Source: Perkinsus olseni (lineage: Eukaryota; Perkinsozoa; Perkinsida; Perkinsidae). Taken from it: 64,000 nucleotides of DNA. The notes under the pieces were generated by a model that saw nothing but the letters and a program-made list of their open reading frames with translations, did no database searches and was not told the DNA's origin. The stretch is taken from assembly GCA_013115135.1 (NCBI GenBank), contig JABANP010000070.1, positions 107,306 through 171,305 of the forward strand. Reading direction: 5' to 3'. The position numbers were made by a program, and so were the translations under genes. Shown piece after piece: positions 21,502 to 31,348 of the stretch (its first letter is position 1; each line of letters begins with the position of its first letter).

Positions 21502-21524
21502 GTGTGTTGTTTCTGCTTCTCTAG
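21502..21524 (+). promoter_or_regulatory. Pyrimidine tract plus AG before transporter C start
   Basis: Same as upstream of gene A, including the CCACGTGTTATCGTGTGTTG block directly before it. Possible spliced-leader acceptor; inference only. Confidence 0.33.
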
Positions 21525-21880
21525 TATGGCAGCCCTGAAGAATATCCTCCTCATCCCCGACAGACCTCGTAAAGGTCCCTCTGTCTGACGAAGAAAACTA
21601 CCAAACTTAAGCCGCTCAGAAAGCTGATGTACAGACTGAAGTATCACCCAAGGAGGATTATGGATCTATTCCTCCTTTTCTCGAGCCTATTCCTAGAGTG
21701 GTTGGCCAACACGATGCTGGCCCCGGTGACCCCGTGGTAAGTTCATGTCCTTCGCGGTTGTCTTGTTGATTCCGCCCCTTTCTGCTGCCAGCTAGCAGCG
21801 ATTAAATAAGCGTGTTCAATGTAGTTTCACCGGCGATACGATGAAAGCTCAGGAAATACACATTCCGCCTTTCAGTGAAA

Positions 21881-21919
21881 GGAAATCGCGATGTGAAAGG
21901 CGTTCACATCGCGGTTTCC
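21881..21919. repeat. Hairpin in intron 1 of transporter C
   Basis: GGAAATCGCGATGTGAA and TTCACATCGCGGTTTCC form a nearly perfect 17-bp stem with a 5-nt loop. More short inverted repeats follow (TTTCGCTCACTGAGCGAA near 21971) in this 455-nt intron. Confidence 0.75.
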
Positions 21920-23265
21920 ACATTCGGGAGGTGAGAACCGTGTAGAACACATAAGGTGTTTTTCGCTCACTGAGCGAACCTACGATCACAGCATTGACGC
22001 TATTGGAAACGCGGAAGCGATTTACAGCCAATTTTCCCGCAAAAACTTCTTTCCGCGAAATGGTGTTCATTGTAGAGTGTATTTCGCTAAGTGATTCGAC
22101 TTAGTATCACATCACGATTTCCGCGGCATTGACATTACGGAAAATGGCAATTCACGTTGATGGATCTTCTCCTCCCAGCTGTGGAGTCCAGGTACGTTGC
22201 GAAGCTCGCTCCGAGCATTGACCAGGGCACCGGTGCCTCGATACTGATGGCGTCCTATGCTATCGGCACGTTCTGTTCTTCGCTGGTCACCGGCCCGATA
22301 TCTGATAAAATCGGTCGTCGTCCAGTCATTATCGGTGCTATGATCATCTTTATGGTATCGCAGTTCCTCGTCGCCAACGCCTGGGATTTGGGAAGCTTCG
22401 CCGGTTTCCGTGCAATGGGAGGCGTCGCTGCTGGTAGGCTTGGCCCTGCTGTGGTGTGATGATGAGCCCCTTCTCTCTAGGTACTCGTCCTGTTATCATG
22501 GCCTTCATCATCGACAGTAGTCGCCATGATGACATGAAGATGTATGGCGCATTCTTCGGACTGTGCATCGTGGTTGGACAGGCAATTGGTCCGAGCATTG
22601 GTACGACCCGGAGAGGGGGGCCTTTCTTCAAATTTGAGCCGCCATTCCGATGGTGAACGCTTCAACTTAAAGTTCCCAATTCAGGCGGAGCGTTATCTGA
22701 AGTAACCCTATCATTCCCATTCTACTTCGTCGGAGTCCTCGGAGCGATTCTGGTATTACTACTTCTCTTCTTCCTCACCGAGTCATTGGAGAAGGACGAG
22801 AATGGTATGCCCATTCGAAAGTCGGGCGGCCCGCAAGTTGTAATGGCGAAGAATAAGTTCCTCTGGCCGACCGTCGCCTGCATGTCCATAGCAGCCTTCG
22901 CCGGACAGTAAGCTGGATCTATCTATACTGTGTCTCCCTACGCTTTCGTATTAGATACATCCAGATAAACTGGACGACGGTGTTCGGCTTGCTTGGCTCT
23001 GAGCAGTATCAACTTACTCCGGGTCAGAATGGAGGTATCCTCAGTATTGAGGTCTTGGCCACGATCGCCGTCAATATCTTTTACGTCCCGATGGCGCGTG
23101 AGTATCATTGATAGTAACTCGGCCGTACGTTAGTCACCTCAGGCTTGGCCGAACCTCCTCTGCTAGCCAGCTTGGGCCTCTTTATCTCTTGTCTAATTGT
23201 TGTTGTACCGTTCATAAACAATTTAGTCGGAGTTCTCTTCTTGGGCATGGCAATCACCGGCGGAA

Positions 23266-23342
23266 GTAAGCTGGGGGATTTGAACGCGGGTCGCCATTTG
23301 AGGGGACGTCCCAGGTTCCCCACTTGACTATTTGAATTTCAG
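23266..23342 (-). repeat. Antisense tRNA-like intron (transporter C, intron 6)
   Basis: A 77-nt intron at the same position as the tRNA-like intron of gene A. On the minus strand it shows TAGTCAAGTGGGGAACC (A-box-like) and GTTCAAATCCCCC (B-box/T-loop). The 3' half (GGCGACCCGCGTTCAAATCC) is clearly related to the gene A intron, so the insertion predates the A/C duplication. Confidence 0.62.
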
Positions 23343-23860
23343 CTGTCTGCTACTTCGCTGGTATGGCTTATTTCTCCGCAAGCATCTCTCCGCCCAAGAG
23401 AAGAGGACTTGTCAACTCTTTCATCATGGGGTCCGCCAATTGTGGTGAGCATAGCGATACTGCTGCTGGCGTTGTTCTTGATTCTGTGAATTCCAGGCGG
23501 AATTTTTGGCCCATTTGCCGCTGGTAGCCTCTACGATTTGGATCCAGCCTATCCTTTCTATCTTTCCGTCGTCATATCCTGTCTTGGAGGTCTAGCCTGT
23601 AAGTTTGCCACTCATCAATCATTCTCCTGTGGGATATCCGGGCGTTCTGAATCTGGCCCTGTCACGCCCATGTCAGGCGCCGTGTTCGTGCATTGTATTC
23701 GACATTCTCTGTTGTACAAGCGATGTATCCGTAAAAATTTCTCTTCATAGTTTTCTCAGGTCTGGGTATCAAGGTGGGCATGAATCATCAGCGCAAGCTG
23801 AACAAGGAAGCTTGGCGAGATACGTTTGTTGATAAGAAGACAACTTCGGCTTCTGCCTGA

Positions 23861-24075
23861 GCGACCGCGGCGACGCAATCGGTGTATCGGATTGTCTAGT
23901 CCCTACGGGTTAGCTGCCTTCGTGTTGCTGTTAGCGGCACTATTAAATTCTCTTGGTTTGAAGAGACGTTCGTCCGAGCGGAGTTGACCGCTCAGTTATG
24001 ACGGAAGAGTTGACTTCCGCCCCTCTCTCCGGCACTGCCTTTAGTAAGGGCATTCAACTGTACACCGATGCCAAG
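23861..24075 (+). repeat. Conserved 3' flank of transporter C
   Basis: Counterpart of 12143-12360 behind gene A; similarity stays high although it is non-coding, indicating recent duplication. Confidence 0.7.
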
Positions 24076-24236
24076 TTGTTTCTTAGGGACCCTCCTCTCT
24101 GAGTTTGTCAACTGCCATCATATGTCGTACGTCGGTCAGTATGGGACTGCAAGACGCGAATAGCCATCCGAATTTTGCAGTTTTGTCAGTTGCTGATTTT
24201 GCGTCAGTTGTTGTCATGTTACCAAGTCTACGTACC

Positions 24237-24560
24237 GGGCATCGTGTAGGCGAACCATCTTTCCCGATATCCTCGGCTCGATCAGTCCTTCCTCCTTCCA
24301 TCATATTAGCTACTCATATCGGAACTCAGTGACCCGCCATAGCAGCTGAGACGGACGTGGGATGCGATGAAGAGAAAGTTACCAAACCCCCCGAACTCTC
24401 GTTATGGTCCCAACAGAAGATACTCCCTGGGTATCTTCGCTTGCGACCAAGTTTAGGTTCTCCCTGGCCTTTTTTGACAGCCAGGAGATGCGTGAGCACT
24501 GCATGTGCGGTCGCGAAGGCACTTCCGTCAAGAGATGGCTCTATGATATGGAACGCAGAA
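24237..24560 (+). pseudogene. Decayed 5' copy of gene H
   Basis: Similar to 25800-26190 of gene H, from the untranslated leader (CGTGTAGG...) to the codons for KRWL. Recognisable blocks are AACAGAAGATACTC, GGTTCTCCCTGGCCTT and GGAGATGCGTGAGCACT. Several indels break the frame, and similarity ends near 24560. Confidence 0.8.
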
Positions 24561-24679
24561 GCTGCTGATTGAAGGTCGGGAACGGGTGGGTATTTCGATC
24601 ACTCATTTCGTTCACTCATTTCGTTGATATTCCCGCTCCTTCTCAGAAGATCACCAGAAACTCTGTCATCCTTTCACCA

Positions 24680-24748
24680 TACCGAGGATTCGAACCTACG
24701 ACCATCTGCTCCGTAGGCAGACATTCTATCCAGCTGAACTAATCGGGC
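24680..24748 (-). pseudogene. tRNA-Arg(ACG) relic
   Basis: D-arm, anticodon arm (CTACGGA loop, anticodon ACG) and T-arm match the intact tRNA-Arg at 55170-55243, but the 3' acceptor strand is shortened (TCCTCGGT instead of TCCTGCATCGGGT). Probably not functional. Confidence 0.75.
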
Positions 24749-25581
24749 GATGATTACTTATTTTAAGCCTGCTAGGTGGCCGGTGGGGTGAGCCCCAAAA
24801 TCCAAGGGAGAGGTACAGTACGAAGTCCAAGGGAGTATGTTCGGGGGCACGGTTGTCCTGCGCAACAGTTTGGGTTTCTGGTTTCTCGGATTTTGTACCT
24901 TCTCCTTGGATTTTGTACTTCACCCGAGGCCGGTGCGTCCGCCCACGACGTTGAATATCGATGAATGCGCATATGATTGATAGTTAAAAGGGGCGCGGCG
25001 TGATTGCGACCAACACGGAGGGGGTGAGGTAGGGGGTCTTCGTATCTATCAGCCACGTTTCAAGCGTATGACAATTTCTCGTTGATAAAGCTACAGGCGC
25101 CGCGCGCGTTGCGCGGGCGTCCGGGTCATCGGGGATTCGCGATTTCCAAGTTGGCATTACTGTAGCGCAAAGTTTTACTCCAACCCCTACTCCGACTTGA
25201 TCGGCTGATCAATGATGCAGCAATTTTCGCACGAGGAGTTTCATGCACTTGGTAGATCGAATCTGATTAAGTAGTCGAGGTTTCTCCTTGAACGGCCTGG
25301 CGAGCCCCGACGCAGGGCCGCTCAGACTACCAAAACTCGTCTCTCGTTGATGCGCATTGGTAACTAGTGAGTGCTTATCACCGTATGCGACCAGCAATGT
25401 ACCAGATGTACTTTTTCGAATCGTTACTACTTCATTCGTCTCGCAATAGCTACAAAACCGAATAACAGTATTGTGTTGTCCGGGGGATTAGATAATCATG
25501 CGCCCGTCCGGGATATTGTGTTCGATGAGGAGCATGCAGCTCCTTTTGCATGTACAGCTGGCCTGCAGTTGTGATATCAGA

Positions 25582-25663
25582 GACACTTTGGCCGAGTGGT
25601 TAAGGCGGCGGCCTGCTAAGCCGTTGGGCTCTGCCCGCGAGGGTTCGAATCCCTCAGGTGTCG
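25582..25663 (+). tRNA. tRNA-Ser (anticodon GCT)
   Basis: 82 nt including discriminator. Acceptor GACACTT/AGGTGTC pairs fully (one G-T). D-arm GGCCGAGTGGTTAAGGC, anticodon stem GCGGC/GCCGT with loop CTGCTAA, a long variable arm as in class II tRNA-Ser, T-loop TTCGAAT. No intron. Anticodon GCT reads AGC/AGT. Confidence 0.95.
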
Positions 25664-25872
25664 TATGAGTGTAGACTCTTGCTGTATGACTGTTGTGACT
25701 TGAGTTACTGTAACCTCTGTCGTGTAACCCATGGCGCACTACAGCGCCAAGCGCTTCCAGAATTCTGCTATTTGAACTCGACATTACATTGTCTCCGAGA
25801 CGAACATCGTGTAGGAGGGATCACCTTGTTCCGATATCTTCGGATGGATCAGTCCCCCTTGCATCCATTCAA

Positions 25873-26946
25873 ATGGCAACTCACATGGTAACTCAACCGA
25901 TCGTCGTAGCGGCGGACACTGACGCCGTCGAGGAGTCGACTAAGAGAAAGTTGCCGAGCTTCCCGAACTCTTGCAAGCTGATTGGCTCCGAGTCTGATAA
26001 CTTGCGTTTGGACGGATACCAGTCCATGGCTTATTATGGTTCCAACAGAAGATACTCTTTGGGTATCTTCGCCTGGAAGTCGACCAAGTCTGGGTTCTCC
26101 CTGGCCTTCTTTGACAGTGAGGAGATGCGTGAGCACTACAAGTACGGTGGCAAAGGCACATCCATCAAGAGATGGCTGCATGGAATGGGAAGTTTCAAGG
26201 GGACGTACAAGACGGGATGTATACTCGGAGAAGAGTTGTACTTTGTCGTTGAAGAGGATGATTGTAACGTCCGCTGCAAGGTCCTCGAGGGGAAAATGAA
26301 GAAACCAATCAAGAGCCCCGAGCCAATTGGCTACGTGACTAGTGACTCCGGTGGGAGGAGATTATTCGGTGTCGCCAAGTCCGGTAAAGTCTACATGCTG
26401 AACGATAGCAAGTCAGCTTGGGACTATCTAATGTCCATGCCCAAGGGAACAAAGGCCAACGGGACGTCTTTTACACTTGAAGATGTGATTGTTGAGAACG
26501 GCAAGGCTTCGAAGGTGCTGATGAAGAAATGGGTCGCTCCTGAGGGGTACGCTAGGGAGGAGTTCCTGTGTGTCTTGGGGCCGGCCAACTCTATCAAGGA
26601 GAGCAAGGAAGTTTATGTCGAGGCCGCCAAGTTCGTACCAAGAACAGAGGGACGTGTCTGTTGCGGGATGTTCAATGAGGACTTCCCAGGAGACGAGGAC
26701 AACTTCTTTGCCGTATACGATTTGTACGAGAATGAGTTCCTGGCGAAGTCCGAGGACGCCGCCTTCAACTATGAGGATATCGAGGTGTCGTCCGTCATGG
26801 TGGATGAAAACTGGAAAGTGAACGTCCGTGGATCGGACTACCGAGTCAAATCGTATGATGCCTATCCGACGCTCTATAACAACACACTGCAGTTGAGCTG
26901 CGATGATGACGAAAGCGTGAAGAGAGTTAGAGGTTTTGGAGGCTAA
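25873..26946 (+). CDS. Gene H: unknown 357-residue protein, single exon
   Basis: ATG at 25873 in a long intronless frame. No signal peptide or transmembrane segment is visible; Cys residues are few and scattered. A segment with alternating aromatic/glycine residues (LGIFAWKSTKSGFSLAFF; about residues 60-80) and acidic patches (EEDDCN; DFPGDEDN) suggest a soluble beta-rich protein. The C-terminus is hydrophilic (SCDDDESVKRVRGFGG). I do not recognise the family. A broken copy of the 5' half lies upstream (24237-24560), and fragments of the 3' end occur at 37560-37660 and 52080-52180, so this locus has been copied repeatedly. Confidence 0.8.
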   Translation: MATHMVTQPIVVAADTDAVEESTKRKLPSFPNSCKLIGSESDNLRLDGYQSMAYYGSNRRYSLGIFAWKSTKSGFSLAFFDSEEMREHYKYGGKGTSIKRWLHGMGSFKGTYKTGCILGEELYFVVEEDDCNVRCKVLEGKMKKPIKSPEPIGYVTSDSGGRRLFGVAKSGKVYMLNDSKSAWDYLMSMPKGTKANGTSFTLEDVIVENGKASKVLMKKWVAPEGYAREEFLCVLGPANSIKESKEVYVEAAKFVPRTEGRVCCGMFNEDFPGDEDNFFAVYDLYENEFLAKSEDAAFNYEDIEVSSVMVDENWKVNVRGSDYRVKSYDAYPTLYNNTLQLSCDDDESVKRVRGFGG

Positions 26947-28430
26947 TCTGATCGGATGAAAATCCGTATAACATTCTGCATGGCTATTCTATCATCATCA
27001 CCAGTACCACCATTAACTGCTGCTACCGACTCTTTGATACGCCCGTGTCCTATCTATGTTTGATCGATTTCGTCGTCCAACTTATTCCCCACTACGATAA
27101 GAATATGCATGAGATTTTTTTCGCAGCCTTAATGAGCCGATGGAAATGAGTGCCGTAAGGTTCAGGAGAGCTAAAGTAAATGTCGACCTAGTTGTCTGCA
27201 GTCAGCTATCGGTCTTTATGCGCGGAAACCTCCAGCACATAGGGTCTCGATTCTGTGATGTTGTGCCACCATAATGCTGGTACACTAGCCTGTGAGATCG
27301 ATGACTCTTTTTGCTCCTAATTTGTTTCACGTCCCCGGTCGAGACAGTTATTTGAAATTGACTTTTGAGTTGGCTAATTCACTGCAGTGAGAAGGTCATT
27401 CGCGTCATCTGCTCAGTCAGTGGCAGTGAGCCCGCAGGTAAGTGCGATACCTCGCGGATATTGTCTCTATCACGTGTGCTGTTGAGCCAGTGTTCATGAG
27501 AGTGTCCTGTCTACCGCTATCGCTCTTCTATTGCTTTCGAACTGACGAGAAGAGCCTGAACGAGAGAAAGTCGCTGAACTCGCCTCACTCAAGGGTAAGC
27601 AAGTAACTCACTTCAAGTTGAAGTAGGGCTTACTTGAAGTAAGCAAAGTTCCACGCAGTCTCCAAGTTGTGTCACCGCGCCAAAATTCGGCAAGGTGCCT
27701 ATTATGGACAATGGGCATTGTTAGCACGATAAATTTATACGCTATGGTCCGGGGCTCATCGGGGTGTCCAGAGAAATCAGTCGGAATTCGTTATAGGAGG
27801 TATTCTCAGAATGGACTCTCGGAGTAAATTCTCAGAACATGTGCTAAGAATTGTATTGAATGACTCAGAACGACTGGCCGAGGTGTTGAAGCGGCGGCCT
27901 GCTTAATCCTCAAGCTGTGCCCGCGAGGGTACGAACCCCTCACGTGTCGTCGTTATCCATTGCCGATGGACTGTGCGCAGTGAGCTGTGAGTGAGCGTTC
28001 GTCGTCAAGTACGACTGCATCGGCCATGAAGATATGGACGACCCGATTGTAGTTCTGCGGGTGCGCACTATACAACCATGGAACCTAAGCTCAGCTGGGC
28101 GCTAGTTGATGACTTTGTTGGTATACTCTCGGAATAGAGATTCTGTAAAAAAGTCTCCGAATTCCACTCAAAGATTGCCTTGAGTTCATAATGGTTCGCG
28201 CTGATAACTTTTATGCCAGACGGCGGAAGATGATTTCCCGCTCAGAATTGTCAGCAACCGAACCGGCTCATCATGCTCGGTCCGCTGGATCGTCAACGTC
28301 CCGGATCGCTGCGTAGGTTTCGACCCAACAACACCACTTGCTGAGTTGACGTTTTCTCGTAACTTCTATGAAGCCATAGCACGTTGACAAGAATCAACAA
28401 TTCTCTAGTAAGAGGTGATGTTAAAGTTTG
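26855..28430 (+). repeat. Segment S, copy 1
   Basis: From the last codons of gene H through the following spacer, similar with indels to 37556-39310 (same strand) and to the reverse complement of 50280-52184. It contains a tRNA-Ser relic and the block CATGCTCGGTCCGCTGGATCG. No protein gene seen in the spacer. Confidence 0.7.
27868..27948 (+). pseudogene. tRNA-Ser relic
   Basis: GGCCGAGG, GCGGCGGCCTGCT, GCCCGCGAGGGTACGAACCC and CACGTGTCG match tRNA-Ser(GCT), but the acceptor 5' strand, D-loop and the anticodon 3' strand are altered (CTTAATCC). Confidence 0.75.
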
Positions 28431-28679
28431 TTACAGTCGCTTCGTCGTCAATGAGTAGAGTTTCCTGCTCCCTGCAGGTTCAGGAACTTCGAGTCGCCAT
28501 GACGAGGGGGATCCGATTTCCCGGACAGACTCACCGAGATGCACGGCAAGAAGGAGACGAATGTCGGCATTCTCCATTAGGGCCTTCCATACTACTTCTT
28601 GGAGCACAAGGCTCATTCGATAGTGAATCCCCAGCTTAGAACGCTTCGGTCGTGCATCCGATGGCCCTCTCACTTCATG

Positions 28680-29065
28680 CAAGTGGGAAGCTCTCAGATG
28701 GCTCTCTATTCGCTCGAGCGGGAAGCCAACCTTCCGGGAGAGATGGAGCGGGCGTGTCTTCGTTCCAGACGAACTTCGTAAGAAGTTGAAGTCGCGAAGT
28801 CCGGGAGGCATCTGCAGCCTGGGTAACCTATTTCGCATCATCGACGACGACGGTGACAGGAAAGTGAGCATCCCTTGGTAATTTTCAGGCTGACGCGCCT
28901 CTCCGATGCATCCCGATATAATGCTGAGGAGTCGTCGCGTGACCACATCGAGGACCATCTGCTATTCCTATGCCTTATAAAAGTCCAAAATTCTTGTTGT
29001 CTCTCCAGTTGAGCAAGGAGGAGTCCACCAAGTATCTCAGGAAAATAGGCGAGCGAAAGCGGGGC
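28680..29065 (+). pseudogene. Truncated calcyphosin-like gene copy
   Basis: Counterpart of exons 1-2 of 47459-49138. Exon 1 end (GNLFRIIDDDGDRK then GTGAGC) and exon 2 start (LSKEESTKYLRKIGE after CTCCAG) are preserved. The N-terminal codons contain frame-breaking differences, and similarity is lost after about 29065, removing EF-hands 2-4. Confidence 0.75.
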
Positions 29066-29416
29066 GGTTCGGGCCTCTCCAGAACTTCCAGCTCGTTGCG
29101 GCACGGTTTGCTGGAATTACCGAGCTTCGAACCGGCACGGTTTCCCTGCCCGCAAGATGATCCTGTTCAGAGTCCGAAACTGCACGCTGATTCGTAGTCC
29201 TATGATACGAGAAATTCATTGTTGAGGGTTCTTGGTATCCCGACTTGACCTAGTATCAGTGCCTTATCATCTAATCGTACTCTAAAACATCAAAAGGCTA
29301 GATTCTGACGGAATGTTTACACAGATTGTGTGACACGATATCCATCGTTTTCCTCAGGGAAGGATTCACAGCAGGGAGAGTTTGAACTTCAACCATAGTG
29401 GGAATCTTCGCAATTT

Positions 29417-30001
29417 ATGTTTGTCGTCGCGTTGTTAAGCACTCTGATCCTCGAGGACTCGTCCGCGGCCACCCTCCCGCTGGGACCATCAGGTCCGTAC
29501 CATCATCAACTTCAAGCTGACCCTTATCTCTGCATAGGAGTGGACTGGGTAGAGCCTCCCCAACCACGTAATCACTCCGAATGGATCGGTATATTCACTT
29601 TGAAGTGTGATTATTCCGGAAGGTCTGAGGAAGTCTCGGACATGATGAAATTCACGAGACACGAGTTCGATGTGGAACAACCCTTTGTCTACTTCTCGTG
29701 GTCCCTAGAAGAGACGCCAGAGAACGTCGAAGCCCTGAGAGATTGGATGATGAGGAGTGGGAATTGCGGGACTGACTTGGAATACGATAAGAGAGATGCC
29801 GACCTGATCACGTTCAATAGGCTTCAGCAAGAAGTATCATTGAGGGTTAACGGAACACTGATGACCTTGGAGCGAGGAAGGTGCCTGAACGACACTATCG
29901 TCAATAATGGCGGCCCTACCCCATCGGAAGAATATGATATCGGTCATTGGTCAGACGACTCTGTGGCCAGTCAGGTTGCGCTGGTGCCCCCGGACGAGTG
30001 A
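29417..30001 (+). CDS. Small secreted protein, copy 1 (194 aa)
   Basis: Starts MFVVALLSTLILEDSSAA, a convincing signal peptide, followed by a mature domain of about 175 residues with few Cys (CIGVDW, LKCDYS, GNCGTD, GRCLND) that may form disulfides. No transmembrane segment or GPI-like tail. No family recognised. The inverted-arm paralogue (46429-47016) shares the signal region and the last 20 or so residues almost exactly but is much more different in between, notably in DYSGRSEEV, TRHEFDVEQPF and the KRDADLITFNR region. Likely secreted or lumenal. Confidence 0.72.
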   Translation: MFVVALLSTLILEDSSAATLPLGPSGPYHHQLQADPYLCIGVDWVEPPQPRNHSEWIGIFTLKCDYSGRSEEVSDMMKFTRHEFDVEQPFVYFSWSLEETPENVEALRDWMMRSGNCGTDLEYDKRDADLITFNRLQQEVSLRVNGTLMTLERGRCLNDTIVNNGGPTPSEEYDIGHWSDDSVASQVALVPPDE

Positions 30002-30456
30002 CACCCTCGTCGTGCTCGAGGTGAAGGAGGATGGAGTGTACCATAAAAGGCGTATTAATGCAATTGATTTGAGCAAGACTGTTGTACACGGTGTCAGTCG
30101 GATGTTTGCAAACCATATTTTGTCCTGCGTTCGTCTCGAGTAGCGAATATCAGAAAGTCAAGTGTAGGGCAGAGGAGGGGCCACTGAGCAGACGGTTGCT
30201 GCTGCTGAAGAAGGATCTAGTCGCGAAGGAAGACCCTTGCTTCTGAAGAGTGTGAGTGTCAGCTTGAAATCCAACGCCGAGAACCGACTCAGTCAGACTC
30301 GCACCGAAAGAGTTGTAACCCCACCCTACTCATCCGAGTAAATAGCCCAACGAAACACGGGGAGGTCATATAAAACACTATAACAGTACAGAGTTCGGGC
30401 TACCGCTACACCTGGCAGTAAGCAGCTACGTGAAGGCGTGCGCGTCACGAATTACT

Positions 30457-30563
30457 GTTCCCCTGGAGTGATTCTCAAATTCAAAATCGGTTCTGGAATT
30501 GATTCTCAGGAGTCAAATGTGGTTCCAGAATCGATTCTGAGTTTCAGAATTGGTTTATTGAAC
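30457..30563. mobile_element. MITE-like palindromic element, copy 1
   Basis: 107 bp, bounded by GTTC...GAAC. The two halves are inverted repeats of each other: GGTTCCAGAATCGATTCTGA on one side, related bases on the other. Closely similar to 56538-56647 inside the adenosine kinase gene. No coding capacity. Confidence 0.75.
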
Positions 30564-31348
30564 GACCCCAGAGCATCATGCAAAAAAAACTTGCGCACTG
30601 GCAAATCACCGGATACATGGGGATGAAAGGCCAGAGAGATAGCCGAGGAGATATCATCATCGAAGCGACATATGAACGAGACGCGAAGGGGACAGCAGAT
30701 ACCACAACGTAGCGGTAGATGGGACAGCAAAGACAGCACTAACCTGTTCGTCCCTTGTTCTCTATTTGCGCTGAGAGACGTAGCAACTACGCAATACCGG
30801 ATGCATGGAGAAAGTTGCAATCAGCTGTAGAGTCGTGAGCCACGGCTCGTGGCGGCACTGTCACCAAATGACTGCTCACCCTCGCTCGTTCATTTTATAC
30901 CCCAACACAGTGGAGCAATCTCATGGAGCTAGTGTCAGACTATCGTCGTGCTTTCAGAGGTGGAGTTCACCGCAGAGCATGACAGCTCTTGTTGTGCGTC
31001 CAGAGTCCCGCTGGCTAGCACCTCTTGGACAGCCAAATGGAGGATACTAGCGAAAGGGTATCATGCCAAATCAACGTCCACTAGTTTTCATCTTGCTGAG
31101 TTCAAAACAATACACCCGAGAACGACCACGAAAACATTGCGAGCTGCTGCTGACTGCCTTGCTAGCTTGAATCACGGCAGTTTCATCTTATCTGTGAGTG
31201 CTCGAATCATGTGTGACGCGGGTGATGCAATTGTGAGCCACCTGTTGTCCTTCCATTGATCGCAAGCTGACTCTAATCGGTGAGTAAAAGTCTCGCGTAT
31301 TGCTTGAAATGTTCCCTCCTAGTGTTCTTGCGGCCCTCCCCTCTAACA
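30564..31348. other. Intergenic spacer upstream of aminotransferase copy 1
   Basis: No gene recognised; the part next to the start codon (31140-31348) matches the inverse arm. Confidence 0.5.

Larger units (their letters stand above)
21526..23860 (+). pseudogene. Transporter C, close paralogue of A, frameshifted in exon 1
   Basis: Exons by alignment to A: 21526-21736, 22192-22433, 22481-22600, 22685-22907, 22955-23097, 23143-23265, 23343-23444, 23497-23598, 23760-23860. Exons 2-9 are open, keep all splice sites and motif A (GPISDKIGRRP), and end in a slightly different tail. Exon 1 is 211 nt instead of 209: one extra base in the GGTCCCTCTG stretch and one extra C in CTACCAAAC. The original start therefore runs to a stop (TGA) after about 20 codons. 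A downstream in-frame ATG (MYRLKYHPRR) could still give a protein lacking about 33 N-terminal residues but keeping every TM segment. Either a decaying gene, a shortened gene, or sequencing errors. Confidence 0.8.
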
